The notes below the pieces were generated by a model. It did not search any database and had not been told where the DNA came from. It saw only the letters and a list, made by a program, of their open reading frames with translations. A stretch of 15,917 bases of DNA from CAYWMP01 sp964459445. Lineage in GTDB: Bacteria; Desulfobacterota; DSM-4660; Desulfatiglandales; HGW-15. This document shows, in pieces, positions 13,843-15,917 of the stretch. The translations under genes were made by a program, and so were the position numbers. Location: contig CAYWMP010000139.1 of assembly GCA_964459445.1 (NCBI GenBank), positions 1 through 15,917 of the forward strand, written 5' to 3'. Position 1 is the stretch's first letter; each line of letters begins with the position of its first letter.

Positions 13843-15318
13843 TTATGCCGCAGCCGCCTCTTCGGCCTCTGTCTCCTCGACAATAGACCTCAGTGTCGAT
13901 AACACATCAGGCGGTAGCTCAGGTACCTTGTGATTATCCAGTACATCACGGGCTTGCTCGGCGGCCGCCTCGGCCAGATCCTTGCCTCCCCGCTTCGTCC
14001 AGGCACCTCGCATCCTGCGGTCAATCAACTTCACCTTGGACTGTTCTGAATCCATATACTCTCTGGTATGTTTCTGGGCCAAAAAGTCCTTTCCTGATCC
14101 CACTTTCTTGATGATTTCAACGGCCAATGTATCATCTGATACATCAATCCCTTGAACCACCCTTTTCGTCATGCCGGCGATCTCGTTGTCTATCAAGAGT
14201 TGTGCAAAACTGAATGTTACGCCTAGTTCCAACATCCCCATCCCGTATATCAGATTCGCTCCGGCTAAAGCAGGTAACAGTGTGGTGATAGTCTTCTCGT
14301 GCCCCGCTTGTGCATCGGGCACTTTGGCGTCAGCCTAGGAACCCGCTACATAACTGGGCAACAGGTAATAACGGGCCAGGGCCGCTACGCTGGCACTGAT
14401 CATTCCCAACTCCGGCGCACCAACCGGCGCCGTCGCATAGGTCAAATCAAAGGTCGTCGTAGAACTACCATATATCACCGGCGATCCCTTGGCCGTCATC
14501 TGGTTCAACACAATACCCGCCAATACCTCCGCATTGTGTGTCACCAGCGTCCCAGCTAAACTCACAGGCGCTGAAGCCCCTGACATGGCCATGGACAATA
14601 CATTGACCGGCACCCCTGCCCTCGCACACTCAATAATGATCTCTGCTGTGTGCGTGTGTAACTCCAAGGGACTGGTCGGACACACCAGAGCTGACACCAA
14701 GGGTCGCTCCCTCAACTTGTCCAAGCCACCTACTATCGCACCTGCCATCTCAAAAAATTTCTTTGCACCCTCACCACCTGTCAAATCAATGTGCTGACAG
14801 TGCTTGCTCGTGTTCGTCAAAAACGCCTCTGCCTCATTTAAATCCGTGGCTGATTCCACATCCCTGGCCACCACCGCACTGGAGTACACATCCACATGCT
14901 CCATCGCATCACAGGCCAGGGCTGTCCAGCCTACATCCTGTTTGTTGGATTCTCGAAAATCCCCCGTATAGGGGTCCACTACCATTACGCCCGCACCAAA
15001 ACTGGTAAATCCGACCCGCCCCCCCTGAAGCGTCATGTCCTGCTCCGGGGTGCGACCCGCCAGCAATATGGTGCTGGGCGCAGACCTTATGGCATCTTCA
15101 ACCAGATAGGGTGGTATCCTCACATGATTGCTCTTGCGATCCACTATCGCCCCGCCACCATCAAATATCTCTAGGGCTTCATCGCTAAAGACACCGACGC
15201 CATAGTTCTGCAATACATCCAAGGTACCCAGATGTATCTCGTTCAACTGGTCGTCGGTAAACATGTTAAGTCCCCAACCCTCTAAGCTGGCAATGCCAGG
15301 TTGAAGGCCTCTGATCAT
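13843..15318 (-). CDS. mttB: Pyrrolysine-containing trimethylamine:corrinoid methyltransferase MttB (in-frame UAG)
   Basis: Demethylates trimethylamine to dimethylamine with MttC as acceptor; the product can feed MtbB. The frame runs from ATG 15318 (AAAGGAGGTG 5 bases upstream) through TAG at 14337-14335 to TAA at 13845-13843. That is 491 residues with pyrrolysine at 328, against about 495 with Pyl near 334 in Methanosarcina MttB. Conserved blocks include CPTSPLEL, PVNVLSMAMSG, LAGTLVTHNAEVL, YGSSTTTFDL and LPSYVAGS before the TAG, then ADAKVPDAQAGHEKT, LLPALAGAN and GMLELGVTFS after it. The Pyl position separates true trimethylamine MttB from the Pyl-less MttB superfamily (glycine betaine, carnitine and similar substrates). 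The C-terminus is a short Glu/Ala-rich tail. It lies 38 bases after mttC, in one transcript. Confidence 0.95.
14335..14337 (-). other. In-frame UAG decoded as pyrrolysine in mttB
   Basis: TAG lies between PSYVAGS and ADAKVPD, exactly where archaeal MttB carries pyrrolysine. Context is TCC TAG GCT. Conservation on both sides and the complete total length support decoding rather than nonsense. Confidence 0.94.
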
Positions 15319-15356
15319 CCAATCACCTCCTTTCTTTTCAGTTTCATCATAGGATT

Positions 15357-15917
15357 TTAGCTTTTGATTAGCTCCTTGGCCTTGATCACGGTATCATTGG
15401 CGTCTTCCGCATAACAGTCAGCTCCGATTTTGTTGGCCCACTCCTGAGTCGTCGCCGCACCACCGACCATGGTTTTTACCTTGTCTCTGATTCCCGCCTT
15501 AGCCAATTCCTCTTCAATGACTCTCTGCCCTGCCATGGTCGTGGTCATCAAGGTAGACGAACCGACGATATCCGCATTCAGTTCCTTGGCCTTTTCCACA
15601 AACTCCTCAATAGGCACGTCTCTGCCGAGATCTGTCACTTCAAAGCCATAGACCCTCAGCATCGTCGCCACAATTCGTTTGCCAATATCATGGATATCCC
15701 CTTCTACCGTCCCAAGTACTACCCTTGCCAAAGGCTCGGACACATGTTCCTTTGGGATGTGAGGTTCCATAACTGCCAAGGCCATTGTCATGGCTTCAGC
15801 AGCGACCAAAACGCCTGGAAGAGGTAACTCTTCCCTGGCAAAGCAATCACCTACTTCGGTCATTCCCGGCGTAAACCCTTCGTTGATAATTTCTATGGGA
15901 TTGATGCCTTCTTCAAT
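15357..15917 (-). CDS. mttC: Trimethylamine corrinoid protein MttC (partial, N-terminus beyond window)
   Basis: The frame is open to the right edge: 186 codons are visible, beginning inside the helical cap domain (IEEGINPIEIINEGFTPG, then GDCFAREELPLPGVLVAAEAM). Roughly 25-35 N-terminal residues are missing by comparison with MtbC, so the internal ATG at 15863 is not the true start. The B12 domain carries GDIHDIGK (D-x-H-x-x-G), GSSTLMTTT and TMVGGAATT. It binds the corrinoid that MttB methylates from trimethylamine. It is strongly similar to MtbC at 1751-2395, including a shared ATMLRVYGFEV block, so one probably arose from the other by duplication. It ends with TAA just before mttB. Confidence 0.92.
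   Translation of the reverse strand: MEEGINPIEIINEGFTPGMTEVGDCFAREELPLPGVLVAAEAMTMALAVMEPHIPKEHVSEPLARVVLGTVEGDIHDIGKRIVATMLRVYGFEVTDLGRDVPIEEFVEKAKELNADIVGSSTLMTTTMAGQRVIEEELAKAGIRDKVKTMVGGAATTQEWANKIGADCYAEDANDTVIKAKELIKS

Overview
The window is a methylated-amine utilisation locus from a bacterium that decodes UAG as pyrrolysine. The strongest evidence is two corrinoid-dependent methyltransferase genes, mtbB (dimethylamine) and mttB (trimethylamine). Each is interrupted by one in-frame TAG at the position expected from the methanogen enzymes, and each continues in the same frame with conserved family sequence. A pylB gene (methylornithine synthase, first step of pyrrolysine synthesis) lies in the same window. 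The periplasmic binding proteins carry Sec or Tat leaders, the Shine-Dalgarno sites are bacterial, and a complete Liv-type ABC transporter is present. Together these point to a Gram-negative anaerobe, plausibly a Desulfobacterota-like organism; that placement is inference.

Layout. On the minus strand, 1-1034 is a periplasmic substrate-binding protein gene cut by the window edge. A 716-base divergent intergenic region with several hairpins follows. On the plus strand, 1751-7801 holds mtbC, mtbB, a DUF2284 cysteine-rich protein, a MoxR-type AAA+/VWA fusion protein and pylB. Convergent to this, on the minus strand and listed in transcription order from the right edge, come mttC (partial), mttB, livK, livH, livM, livG, livF and a TPR protein gene.

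How it fits together. MtbB and MttB move a methyl group from dimethylamine or trimethylamine to the cobalt of their corrinoid proteins MtbC and MttC. The next methyl acceptor step (MtbA-like or a folate methyltransferase) and the reductive activase (RamA-like) are not in the window. PylB supplies the precursor of the 22nd amino acid that both methyltransferases need. The Liv transporter, sitting directly behind mttCB, is a candidate importer of a methylated amine or its precursor. The DUF2284 protein and the AAA+/VWA protein sit between the dimethylamine genes and pylB and may form an undescribed maturation or activation module for the corrinoid/pyrrolysine enzymes.

UAG is also used as an ordinary stop here (the end of mtbB, the AAA+/VWA gene, livG and livH). 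mtbB therefore contains both a sense UAG and a terminal UAG. No tRNA-Pyl, pylS, pylC or pylD gene was found in the window.
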